From: Enterococcaceae bacterium
GTDB lineage: Bacteria > Bacillota > Bacilli > Lactobacillales > Catellicoccaceae
Length of the DNA stretch: 13,408 bases
Assembly (NCBI GenBank): GCA_030150665.1
Contig: JASLFJ010000113.1
Span: 1-13,408, forward strand
Direction of reading: 5' to 3'
Positions 6,752-13,408 of the stretch are shown here, piece after piece. Positions within the stretch are counted from its first letter, which is position 1; the number at the start of each line of letters is the position of its first letter. The notes beneath the pieces were generated by a model that did no database searches, had not been told where the DNA came from, and was given only the letters and a program-made list of their open reading frames with translations. The position numbers and the translations under genes were made by a program.

Positions 6752-6757
6752 AAGGAG
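6752..6757 (+). promoter_or_regulatory. Ribosome binding site deciding the ricT start
   Basis: AAGGAG lies 9 nt before ATG 6767. The longer frame from TTG 6731 has no such site, and the extra 12 residues do not match the family start. Confidence 0.6.
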
Positions 6758-6766
6758 TTTAGAAAT

Positions 6767-7576
6767 ATGACTCATGTTGTAGGTGTTAAAGTGCCTTATT
6801 CTGAGATAATTTATTATTTTAAAATAAATAAAGATCTGGATCATTATCAAAAAGATGATTATGTTGTTGTTTCTTTAAAAGACTCCATTTATCTAAGTAA
6901 AGTAATTACGACTTCTAAACATCAAACATTAACTCAAGAATTTATCGAACAGCTTCCAGAAATATTACGTATTGCCACAGATGATGACTTAAAACAACAT
7001 GATCAAAATCAAAAAGATGCAGAACATACATTTTTAGTAGCACAAGAAAAAATACAAAAGCATGATTTAGATATGAAACTAGTATGCAGTTTTTATACTT
7101 TAGATCGTAAAAAACTCATTTTTTATTTTACAGCAGAACAACGTATTGATTTTAGATCCTTAGTACGTGATTTAGCTTCTATTTTTAAAACAAGAATTGA
7201 GTTAAGACAAATTGGTGTTAGAGATGAAGCTCAAATTTTAGGAGGAATCGGGCCTTGTGGTCGTATTTTATGTTGTAGTTCGTTTTTAGGTAATTTTGTG
7301 CCAGTATCTATTAAAATGGCTAAAGATCAAAACTTATCATTAAATCCTAACAAAATATCAGGAGTCTGTGGTCGATTAATGTGCTGTTTACAATATGAAA
7401 ATGATGTTTATGTTGAAATAAAAAGCAAACTTCCAGATATAGGTACTTCTGTTATTACACCTGATGGGAAAGGAACTGTTTGTGCTTTAAATATATTAGA
7501 ACAAATTATTCATGTGAAGTTATCACATAATAACTTGACTTTAGAGTACGGATTAGATGAACTTCAATTAAAATAA
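6767..7576 (+). CDS. ricT: PSP1-domain protein RicT (YaaT)
   Basis: This 269-residue protein is the YaaT/RicT family member usually encoded between holB and yabA. In Bacillus subtilis it forms the Ric (Y) complex with YlbF and YmcA, carries [4Fe-4S] clusters and promotes RNA processing by RNase Y. The start HVVGVKVPYSEIIYYF matches the family. The PSP1 core (about residues 45-210) carries the cysteine-rich blocks PCGRILCC (C164, C169, C170) and VCGRLMCC (C201, C206, C207), which are likely cluster ligands. The start at ATG 6767 is set by AAGGAG. The gap to holB is 59 nt and may hold a promoter. The stop codon lies inside the first copy of a 20-nt tandem repeat. Whether YlbF and YmcA partners exist in this organism cannot be seen here. 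Confidence 0.93.
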   Translation: MTHVVGVKVPYSEIIYYFKINKDLDHYQKDDYVVVSLKDSIYLSKVITTSKHQTLTQEFIEQLPEILRIATDDDLKQHDQNQKDAEHTFLVAQEKIQKHDLDMKLVCSFYTLDRKKLIFYFTAEQRIDFRSLVRDLASIFKTRIELRQIGVRDEAQILGGIGPCGRILCCSSFLGNFVPVSIKMAKDQNLSLNPNKISGVCGRLMCCLQYENDVYVEIKSKLPDIGTSVITPDGKGTVCALNILEQIIHVKLSHNNLTLEYGLDELQLK

Positions 7577-7608
7577 TCATGATACTAATAAAATAATCAT
7601 GATACTAA
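7569..7608. repeat. Perfect 20-nt tandem duplication upstream of yabA
   Basis: The unit TAAAATAATCATGATACTAA occurs twice head to tail (7569-7588 and 7589-7608). The first copy contains the ricT stop codon TAA (7574-7576). Each copy holds the palindrome ATCATGAT and, directly after it, TGATACTAA, which looks like an extended -10. It may be a recent slippage duplication or a doubled protein site about two helical turns apart. Confidence 0.9.
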
Positions 7609-7653
7609 ATATGTGCTTGTTATGGGTGAACAATATTAAAAGAGGTGTTGTCT

Positions 7654-8004
7654 ATGGATAAAAAAGAAATGTTAGAACATTTTTCATCGGTAGAATATAA
7701 TTTATCTCATATTTTAACGCTAGTGACAGAATTAAAAGAAGAAATTGCACTTCTTATGGAACAAAATGTGCGTTTAGAAATTGAAAATAAACATTTGCGG
7801 GATCATTTATTAGAATTAGAAGGGACAAGTCCAACAGCAGATATTCAAGAGACTACAATGCATTTATCAGAATCGAAGTTAAATTTAGAAAAATTATATG
7901 AAGAAGGGTTTCATGTATGCAATGTATTTTATGGATCTCATAGAGAAAGTGAAGAGGAATGTGCTTTTTGTCAAAATGTAATTTATGGAGATTTATATAT
8001 TTAA
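7654..8004 (+). CDS. yabA: DNA replication initiation control protein YabA
   Basis: YabA binds DnaA and the beta clamp and limits re-initiation of replication in Firmicutes. The 116-residue protein begins MDKKEMLEHF as in homologues. It has an N-terminal leucine-zipper coiled coil (about 5-55, including ENKHLRDHLLELE), a variable linker, and a C-terminal zinc domain with H87, C89, C103 and C106 (FHVCN ... CAFC). AGAGG (7641-7645) is well spaced for ATG 7654. An in-frame GTG at 7645 overlaps this site and is rejected. The 77-nt gap from ricT contains the tandem duplication. rsmI follows 15 nt after the stop, without the yabB and yazA genes seen at this point in Bacillus. Confidence 0.94.
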   Translation: MDKKEMLEHFSSVEYNLSHILTLVTELKEEIALLMEQNVRLEIENKHLRDHLLELEGTSPTADIQETTMHLSESKLNLEKLYEEGFHVCNVFYGSHRESEEECAFCQNVIYGDLYI

Positions 8005-8019
8005 GTTAGGGGTAGTTTT

Positions 8020-8913
8020 GTGAATATACAAAAAAGCTTTAAACATATTGCAGATCAAAAAGAAGGTGTTTTATATCTTGTTCCAACACCGATTGGTAAT
8101 TTACAAGATATGACTTTTCGTGCAATAGAGACATTAAAACAAGTCGATTATATTGCAAGTGAAGATACAAGAGTAACGCAAAAATTATTAAATTATTATA
8201 GTATTACAACACCGCAAATTAGTTTTCATCAACATAATCAAAAAGATCGTCTTCCACAGTTAATGGCGTTGCTTGAAGAAGGACATCATATAGCTCAAGT
8301 AAGTGATGCTGGTATGCCTTCTATTAGTGATCCAGGATATGAGCTAGTACAGTGCTGTTTACAAAAAGATATCTCTGTTATATCCTTACCTGGAGCTAGT
8401 GCCGGAATTACAGCATTAATTGCTTCTGGAGTCGCCCCTCAACCCTTTACATTTTATGGATTTTTTCCAAAAAAGTTGAAAGAGCAACAGTCCTTATTAG
8501 CAGAGATTCAAACAAATACGAAAACAGCTATCTTCTATGAATCACCTTATAGAATGTTACAGACCGTAGAGCTTTGTCTTAACTGTTTAGGTAGTGATTG
8601 GCCGATTGTTATTTGTCGGGAACTCACTAAAATTCATGAAGAATATATTAGAGGTACGACACAAGAAATTTATGATTATTTACAAGATCATACGTTAAAA
8701 GGTGAGTGTGTATTGATGATATCAGGAGCTAGTGATCAAAAAATAATACAAGAGATAGCACCTGATCAGATTAAAGCCTATATTGATGATTTAATTCAGG
8801 AATCATCGTTTAACTCTAAAGAAGCGATCAAATATGTAGCGAAAAAGTATGGCTTAAAAAAGAATTATGTTTATGCAATATATCATGAATTAAATCACGG
8901 AGATAAAGGATGA
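8020..8913 (+). CDS. rsmI: 16S rRNA 2'-O-methyltransferase RsmI (C1402)
   Basis: RsmI methylates the 2'-OH of C1402 in 16S rRNA near the decoding centre, using S-adenosylmethionine. The 297 residues are the usual length. The tetrapyrrole-methylase fold shows LYLVPTPIGNLQDMT (18-32), ASEDTR (46-51), SDAGMPSISDPG (95-106), PGASAG near residue 124 and FYGFFPKK. A short C-terminal helical part (about 245-297, SSFNSKEAIKYVAKKYGLKKNYVY) is the helix-turn-helix-like RsmI tail. The start codon is GTG, supported by AGGGG (8008-8012) at a 7-nt spacing; no ATG lies nearby in frame. It is 15 nt after yabA and 3 nt before the DUF218 gene, so it is part of the same operon. Confidence 0.97.
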   Translation: MNIQKSFKHIADQKEGVLYLVPTPIGNLQDMTFRAIETLKQVDYIASEDTRVTQKLLNYYSITTPQISFHQHNQKDRLPQLMALLEEGHHIAQVSDAGMPSISDPGYELVQCCLQKDISVISLPGASAGITALIASGVAPQPFTFYGFFPKKLKEQQSLLAEIQTNTKTAIFYESPYRMLQTVELCLNCLGSDWPIVICRELTKIHEEYIRGTTQEIYDYLQDHTLKGECVLMISGASDQKIIQEIAPDQIKAYIDDLIQESSFNSKEAIKYVAKKYGLKKNYVYAIYHELNHGDKG

Positions 8914-8916
8914 TAT

Positions 8917-9951
8917 ATGATGAATGAATTAATCATCATAACAGTAATGATAAGTGTTATTACATTAGGAAGTTTTTTGTTAGAATCACGAAGATTACTT
9001 AATGGGTTATTGTTCAATATTACAGTATTTACTTGGCTCATTACATTATTTGCTATATTTGCTAGTGATAGTTCTAAAGGAATTTTCCTAGTTATTTTAT
9101 TTATTCCTATTTTGTTTTTACTTATATTTGGCATCTATGGCCTTATTATTTTTTTATTTGTGAATAGTCATACCTTACTGAAAAGAGAAGGGAAAAGTTT
9201 TGCTAATTACTTAACTTTTTTAGTAGCAATAGGCCTTAGTTTGTTTGTAGTATATATTTCATGGATCTCTAAAGCTAGTATTCCTGGATGGGTGCAGTCA
9301 TTATTAAGCATTATCCCTTTATGTATTTTTTATTTTAGTTGTGCCTTTTTAAATTATTTATCAGCTAGTTTTTTATATAGATTTCAAAAAATAAAGCATA
9401 CTCCTGATTATATTATTGTTTTAGGAAGTGGCTTAATTCATGGAGATCAAGTACCACCTTTATTACAAAATAGAATTCGTAAAGGTTATGAATACTACCA
9501 AATATTTAAAGAAAAAAATCCACAAATTAAGATGATTTTCTCAGGAGGGCAAGGTAGTAATGAAACGATTTCTGAAGCAGAGGCTATGTATCATTTTGCC
9601 TGTGGAATAGGGTTGCCTGCTGAAGATGGAATATTAGAGAAAGAGTCTAAAAATACTTATCAAAACTTATTGTATTCTAAGTCAATCATTGAACAAGCAA
9701 AAAATACGACAGCATCTATTTTATTTGTAACTAGTCAATATCATGTTTTCAGGGCAGCACTTTATTCTAAAAGATTAGACTTACAAGCTGTAGGCAAAGG
9801 TGCATATACTACTTTTTATTATGTTCCTAATGCCTTGTTAAGAGAATTTGCAGCTGTTTTAGTGATGAATAAACGAAGACATTTATTGTGGCTCATTAGT
9901 TTTGTGATTATTATTATTCTTCTGACTATATTAAATTTTAAAATAAGATAA
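8917..9951 (+). CDS. Membrane-anchored DUF218 (YdcF/SanA/ElyC-like) protein
   Basis: The 344-residue protein has about five hydrophobic segments in its N-terminal half (near 4-22, 28-49, 54-82, 96-116 and 127-152), a soluble DUF218 domain (about 164-310) and a last membrane segment (about 323-341). The domain shows the family marks DYIIVLGSG (164-172), FSGGQGSNETISEAEAM, ESKNTYQN and VTSQYHVFRA. Members of this family (E. coli SanA, ElyC, YdcF) are tied to envelope integrity and peptidoglycan at low temperature, but no enzyme activity is firmly known. It starts 3 nt after rsmI behind AAAGGA (8905-8910); ATG 8917 and 8920 are both possible. A strong hairpin follows. A role in the envelope fits its position before walRK, but that is inference. 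Confidence 0.88.
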   Translation: MMNELIIITVMISVITLGSFLLESRRLLNGLLFNITVFTWLITLFAIFASDSSKGIFLVILFIPILFLLIFGIYGLIIFLFVNSHTLLKREGKSFANYLTFLVAIGLSLFVVYISWISKASIPGWVQSLLSIIPLCIFYFSCAFLNYLSASFLYRFQKIKHTPDYIIVLGSGLIHGDQVPPLLQNRIRKGYEYYQIFKEKNPQIKMIFSGGQGSNETISEAEAMYHFACGIGLPAEDGILEKESKNTYQNLLYSKSIIEQAKNTTASILFVTSQYHVFRAALYSKRLDLQAVGKGAYTTFYYVPNALLREFAAVLVMNKRRHLLWLISFVIIIILLTILNFKIR

Positions 9952-9953
9952 TC

Positions 9954-10001
9954 TAAGTAATAAAACACAATTTATTTTTTTAAATTGTGTTTTATTACTT
10001 A
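9954..10001. terminator. Long-stem bidirectional-type hairpin after the DUF218 gene
   Basis: The arms at 9954-9973 and 9982-10001 pair perfectly over 20 bp around an 8-nt loop (ATTTTTTT). The inner stem ACACAATTT/AAATTGTGT is followed by TTTTATTACTT on both strands, so it may stop transcription from either side. It starts 3 nt after the stop codon and separates the replication block from the wal operon. Confidence 0.8.
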
Positions 10002-10040
10002 ATTTATAAGGTTAAGTATATAAAAATATTATAAAATTTA

Positions 10041-10066
10041 AATCATGATATAATAGAGTCATGATT
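10041..10066. promoter_or_regulatory. Inverted repeat straddling the walR -10 box
   Basis: AATCATGA (10041-10048) and TCATGATT (10059-10066) are perfect inverted copies spaced by the 10 nt that hold TATAAT. A protein bound here would block the promoter. The core TCATGA is itself palindromic and the region is AT-rich, so chance is possible. The same AATCATGATA string occurs twice upstream of yabA. Confidence 0.4.
10046..10054 (+). promoter_or_regulatory. Extended -10 promoter of the walRK operon
   Basis: TGATATAAT (10046-10054) is an extended -10 (TGn before a consensus TATAAT). The -35 position is poor (ATATTA-like), which fits an extended -10 promoter. Transcription would begin near 10061, leaving a leader of only about 20 nt before walR. 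Confidence 0.7.
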
Positions 10067-10074
10067 AAAGGAGG
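10067..10074 (+). promoter_or_regulatory. Ribosome binding site deciding the walR start
   Basis: AAAGGAGG is 7 nt before ATG 10082. The in-frame ATG at 10061 is upstream of this site and near the predicted transcript start, so it is not used. Confidence 0.8.
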
Positions 10075-10081
10075 AATAGAG

Positions 10082-10783
10082 ATGAAAAAAATATTAGTGG
10101 TAGATGATGAAAAACCTATTTCTGATATTGTTAAATTTAATTTAGAAAAAGAAGGTTATGAAGTAGTTACTGCCTATGATGGTGAAGAAGCTATTGAGAA
10201 AACAGAAGAAGAGCAACCAGATCTTATTTTATTAGATTTGATGCTACCTAAAAAAGATGGCTTAGAAGTATGTCGAGAGATTCGGAAAAATCATGAAATG
10301 CCTATTATTATGGTAACGGCAAAAGATTCAGAAATTGATAAAGTATTAGGCTTAGAACTAGGTGCAGATGATTATGTAACGAAACCTTTTTCTAATCGAG
10401 AACTGATTGCACGAGTAAAAGCAAATTTAAGAAGGCGCTCTGTTGCAATAGCACAAGAAAAGGAAGAACATAATGAATTAATCGTAGGGGAGTTAGAAAT
10501 TCATCCTGATGCTTATATGATTACAAAAAGAGATCATAATATTGAGTTAACCCACCGAGAATTTGAATTGCTTTATCATCTAGCCAAACATCTAGGACAA
10601 GTAATGACTAGAGAAGACTTGTTACAAACGGTTTGGGGATATGATTATTTTGGGGATGTACGAACTGTGGATGTAACGGTTCGTCGACTTAGAGAAAAAA
10701 TTGAAGATAATCCAAGTAGTCCTGAATATCTTGTCACAAGACGAGGAGTAGGTTATTATTTGAGAAATCCTGATCAAGATTAG
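10082..10783 (+). CDS. walR: Response regulator WalR (YycF/VicR)
   Basis: WalR is the essential OmpR-type regulator that controls cell-wall hydrolases and peptidoglycan turnover in low-GC Gram-positives. The protein has 233 residues. The receiver domain (1-120) shows the acidic pair D8-D9, the phosphoacceptor D52 in LLDLMLP, T81 region TAKD, and K101 in VTKPFS. T100 corresponds to the Thr phosphorylated by the PASTA kinase PrkC in Bacillus. The C-terminal winged helix (about 132-230) has LTHREFELLYHLA, VWGYDYFGDVRTVDVTVRRLREKIE and TRRGVGYYL. The start is fixed by AAAGGAGG. Transcription likely starts at the extended -10 promoter just upstream. walK follows after 11 nt, in the usual order. 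Confidence 0.98.
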   Translation: MKKILVVDDEKPISDIVKFNLEKEGYEVVTAYDGEEAIEKTEEEQPDLILLDLMLPKKDGLEVCREIRKNHEMPIIMVTAKDSEIDKVLGLELGADDYVTKPFSNRELIARVKANLRRRSVAIAQEKEEHNELIVGELEIHPDAYMITKRDHNIELTHREFELLYHLAKHLGQVMTREDLLQTVWGYDYFGDVRTVDVTVRRLREKIEDNPSSPEYLVTRRGVGYYLRNPDQD

Positions 10784-10794
10784 GAAGAGTCAGT

Positions 10795-12621
10795 ATGAAT
10801 GAAAAAATTAAATTTTATCAATCGGTTCAATTTAAAATTGCAATTGTATTTGTTTTGTTATTATTAGTTGTTATTGAGATTATTGGTGCAATTTTTATTC
10901 GTGAATTAGAAAATAATATTATTACAACATTTGAGAAAAATAATAATGTACAAGTTGAAACACTAGCAACGAATCTTAGTAATGAACTTTCTAAAGATAG
11001 TTCAGAAAAAACAAATGGGGATATTCGTCGTATTCTTGTTGATTTTTCTAGAAGTGATATTTTAGAAGCAAGAGTTGTTAATGATAAAGGTATTGTTATT
11101 GCAACAAGTGATGTGAACCAACAAAATATTGTTGGTAAAAAAAATGTTTATGAATATGGTTCGTTTAATGAATTTACTCAAAGAAAAGAAGAAGTTAGGG
11201 ATAGTAAATCGGGTAAACGTGTTTATATTAATATTCAACCTATTTATACAAATACGGGCGAGACAATTGGGACTTTATATGTCAAAAGTGATATTGAAAG
11301 TAAATATCAAGAAGTAAGTGATATTATTAGTGTGTTTTTTACTTCTTCAATTATTGCGATGATAGCAGCTCTATTAATTGCTTTTTTTGTATCACGAACT
11401 ATTACACAACCTATATGGGAGATGCAACAACAGGCATTGAGAATTTCTCATGGTGATTATTCTGGAAAAGTACGGGTTTATGGACGAGATGAATTAGGTA
11501 AATTAGGAGAAACCTTTAATGAATTATCAGAAAAAATTGAGGAAACACAAGCAACGATGGAAGCTGAACGCAATCGGTTAGATAGTGTTTTATCTCATAT
11601 GACAGATGGTGTTATTGGAACAGATCGACGGGGAAAAATTACGTTGATTAATGAAACAGCACTGTTGTTATTAGGAACGAGTAATGAACATGCTTTAGGA
11701 AAATCTATTTTAGAAGTGTTAAATATTGAAAAAACATTATCTATTCGAGAACTATTAGAAAAAAAAGATGAGCTTGTTTTGGATATTTCTACGCATAAAG
11801 ATAATTCATTAATTGTTAAAGCTGAGTTTTCTTTGATTAGAAGAGAATCAGGATTTATTACAGGCCTTGTTTGTGTACTTCATGATGTTACAGAGCAAGA
11901 AAAAATAGAACAAGAACGGCGAGATTTTGTATCCAATGTCTCTCATGAGCTAAGAACACCACTAACGAGTATGCGTAGTTATTTAGAAGCACTGGAAGAA
12001 GGGGCCTGGAAAGATCCTGAAGTAGCCCCACAATTTTTAAAAGTGACACGCGATGAAACAGAACGTATGATTCGTATGATTACAGATTTACTTGAATTAT
12101 CTCGGTTTGATAATAATGTTAAATTATTACAAGTAGAATTAGTCAACTTAAATGAAATGCTTAATTTTGTACTGGATCGTTTTGATATGATGATTAAAAA
12201 TAATGGAGACAAATATCAAATTAAACGTGAAATAACGCAAAGAACCATTTGGGTTGATTTAGATGCTGATAAAATGATTCAAGTTTTTGATAATATTTTA
12301 AATAATGCCTTAAAATATTCTCCTCAAGGAGGAACTATTACATGTCGAATGATAGAAACTCATCAACAAGTGATTATTAGTATTTCAGATGAAGGATTAG
12401 GTATTCCTAAACGAGACCTTTCTAAAATTTTTGATCGTTTTTATCGAGTAGACAAAGCAAGATCTAGAATGATGGGAGGATCTGGTTTAGGCCTTGCAAT
12501 TTCTAAAGAAGTTGTAAAACAACATGGTGGAGCTATTTGGGCTGAAAGTATTGAAGGAAAAGGCTCAACATTTTATATTTCTTTACCTTATGAACCATAT
12601 GAAGAGGATTTGTGGGAATGA
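10795..12621 (+). CDS. walK: Sensor histidine kinase WalK (YycG/VicK)
   Basis: WalK is the membrane kinase partner of WalR. In 608 residues it shows a first membrane segment (about 12-33), an extracellular Cache-like domain (about 35-175), a second membrane segment (about 177-199), HAMP (about 200-252), a PAS domain (about 258-372), a HisKA dimerisation domain with phosphoacceptor H384 in VSHELRTPL, and a HATPase_c domain (about 490-603) with NNALKYSP, DEGLGIP and GGSGLGLAI. H268 and D271 (SHMTDG) and H363 and E367 (LHDVTE) match the zinc ligands described in the PAS domain of Staphylococcus aureus WalK, so metal control may be kept. The extracellular domain indicates the full-length two-membrane-segment form, unlike the streptococcal VicK. 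The start follows AGGAAGAG. Its last bases overlap the yycH start by 4 nt (ATGA). Confidence 0.98.
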   Translation: MNEKIKFYQSVQFKIAIVFVLLLLVVIEIIGAIFIRELENNIITTFEKNNNVQVETLATNLSNELSKDSSEKTNGDIRRILVDFSRSDILEARVVNDKGIVIATSDVNQQNIVGKKNVYEYGSFNEFTQRKEEVRDSKSGKRVYINIQPIYTNTGETIGTLYVKSDIESKYQEVSDIISVFFTSSIIAMIAALLIAFFVSRTITQPIWEMQQQALRISHGDYSGKVRVYGRDELGKLGETFNELSEKIEETQATMEAERNRLDSVLSHMTDGVIGTDRRGKITLINETALLLLGTSNEHALGKSILEVLNIEKTLSIRELLEKKDELVLDISTHKDNSLIVKAEFSLIRRESGFITGLVCVLHDVTEQEKIEQERRDFVSNVSHELRTPLTSMRSYLEALEEGAWKDPEVAPQFLKVTRDETERMIRMITDLLELSRFDNNVKLLQVELVNLNEMLNFVLDRFDMMIKNNGDKYQIKREITQRTIWVDLDADKMIQVFDNILNNALKYSPQGGTITCRMIETHQQVIISISDEGLGIPKRDLSKIFDRFYRVDKARSRMMGGSGLGLAISKEVVKQHGGAIWAESIEGKGSTFYISLPYEPYEEDLWE

Positions 12622-13408
12622 AAGAAAGATTAAGAAAAATAAATATAATACGCTATTTATTAATGATTATGATTTTATTCAGTATTTTTTTATCATGGAA
12701 AATATGGACGAGTCCTAAAATGTTAGATTTTGATCAAAATACATCATCTAATGTCCTTTTTCAAGAAAAAAATCCAGAAGATGTATTTTTACCGACATCT
12801 GTCATTTACAGAAAAGATCAAACTTCTTTTTACAGTAATAAAGAAAGTCTTATTTCTAATTTGCAAAGTCTTCTTGATGATAGTGTAATACAAGATATTC
12901 AATTGATGAGTAGGAATTCTGAAGAAGTATACCGATCATTACATCAACAAGAAGGTATGTTGATTTTAAGTTATAATGATTTATTTTTATTTCAAGATTA
13001 TCAAAATATATTTTTAAAAAGTTCCTCGTATAATGATGAACAGCAAATTTATTTTAATCAAATTTTATTTTCATTATTAGATGAATCTATGTATTTAGTA
13101 GATGAGTCTAGTTTAAAGATATATGAAGTAGTATTAGATCAGACAAGTAAGCGTATTTATGAATCATTACATAATGCTATTACTAAAAAAATGGTATTAA
13201 ATCGTAAAGTAAGTTTAGGACATGAGCGATTACCACATTTATATTATTTTGAAGATGAAGTATCTTTAAAAAAATATAGTTATATTTTGGCAACACAACC
13301 GTATACGATTTATTCCAAAACGTTTTTTAATGATACAACAGATTTATACTCAGAAGATACTCAAGAAATTTTAAGTTTATCTAATCCAGAAAATGAGTAT
13401 TTAACCAT
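12618..13408 (+). CDS. yycH: WalRK regulatory protein YycH (WalH), N-terminal part (cut by window edge)
   Basis: The reading frame opens at ATG 12618, which overlaps the walK stop codon as ATGA, and stays open for 263 codons to the window edge. YycH is a membrane-anchored extracellular protein that, with YycI, modulates WalK: it represses it in Bacillus and activates it in Staphylococcus. The N-terminus is basic (MKERLRKINIIR), followed by one membrane segment (about 11-30) and the family-typical IWTSP (31-35). The rest is a hydrophilic, Ser/Asp/Gln-rich outer domain that matches YycH in pattern rather than by strong motifs. The 4-nt overlap and walRK context support the call and suggest translational coupling. 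yycI and yycJ would be expected beyond the edge. Confidence 0.9.
   Translation, partial: MKERLRKINIIRYLLMIMILFSIFLSWKIWTSPKMLDFDQNTSSNVLFQEKNPEDVFLPTSVIYRKDQTSFYSNKESLISNLQSLLDDSVIQDIQLMSRNSEEVYRSLHQQEGMLILSYNDLFLFQDYQNIFLKSSSYNDEQQIYFNQILFSLLDESMYLVDESSLKIYEVVLDQTSKRIYESLHNAITKKMVLNRKVSLGHERLPHLYYFEDEVSLKKYSYILATQPYTIYSKTFFNDTTDLYSEDTQEILSLSNPENEYLT

Noticed and set aside
8895..9134. Minus-strand frame over the rsmI/DUF218 junction
   Set aside because: It overlaps the start of a supported gene and has low-complexity Asn/Ile-rich composition typical of antisense to membrane segments.
11979..12212. Minus-strand Ser-rich frame inside walK
   Set aside because: It is antisense to the HisKA region, with composition expected from the opposite strand.
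1..13408. Mobile elements, CRISPR arrays or horizontally gained islands
   Set aside because: No transposase, integrase, spaced repeats or change in base composition was seen; all genes are core functions on one strand apart from the azoreductase.

Overview
The window is core chromosome of a low-GC Gram-positive bacterium (Firmicutes). The order dnaX-ybaB-recR-tmk-holB-ricT-yabA-rsmI, the WalR/WalK/YycH cluster, strong AGGAGG-type ribosome sites and the protein sequences all point to Lactobacillales, most like Enterococcaceae (Enterococcus/Vagococcus/Melissococcus-like). The genus cannot be fixed from sequence reading alone. No phage, transposon, CRISPR, tRNA or rRNA is visible. I see no undescribed system, and the interest lies in regulation and in gene-level oddities.

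Layout. Positions 1-409 hold the 5' part of an FMN-dependent NADH-azoreductase on the minus strand. The divergent intergenic region (about 410-677) carries a 9-bp inverted repeat near the azoreductase start. It also carries a near-consensus pyrG promoter that starts transcription at GGGC, and a leader with a terminator whose 5' arm contains a UUCCCU tract. This is the arrangement of the CTP-sensing, reiterative-G attenuation known for Firmicute pyrG. Next, on the plus strand, come pyrG (CTP synthase), dnaX (clamp-loader tau), ybaB/ebfC (nucleoid protein), an intrinsic terminator, then recR, tmk, holB (delta'), ricT/yaaT, yabA, rsmI and a DUF218 membrane protein. A 20-bp-stem hairpin at 9954-10001 closes this block. 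A new extended -10 promoter then drives walR, walK and yycH (the last cut by the window edge).

How the genes fit together. The first block combines nucleotide supply (PyrG, Tmk), the DNA polymerase III clamp loader (DnaX, HolB), initiation control (YabA), repair (RecR) and 16S rRNA modification (RsmI). Because pyrG and dnaX are only 33 nt apart with no terminator between them, the CTP attenuator may also govern replication genes. The second block is the essential WalRK cell-wall two-component system with its membrane regulator YycH.

Main oddities: a HolB without a P-loop or zinc cysteines; loss of the yaaL and yaaQ/darA genes usually found around tmk; an in-phase A7 slip site exactly at the end of the DnaX collar domain; a perfect 20-nt tandem repeat upstream of yabA; and an inverted repeat straddling the walR -10 box.
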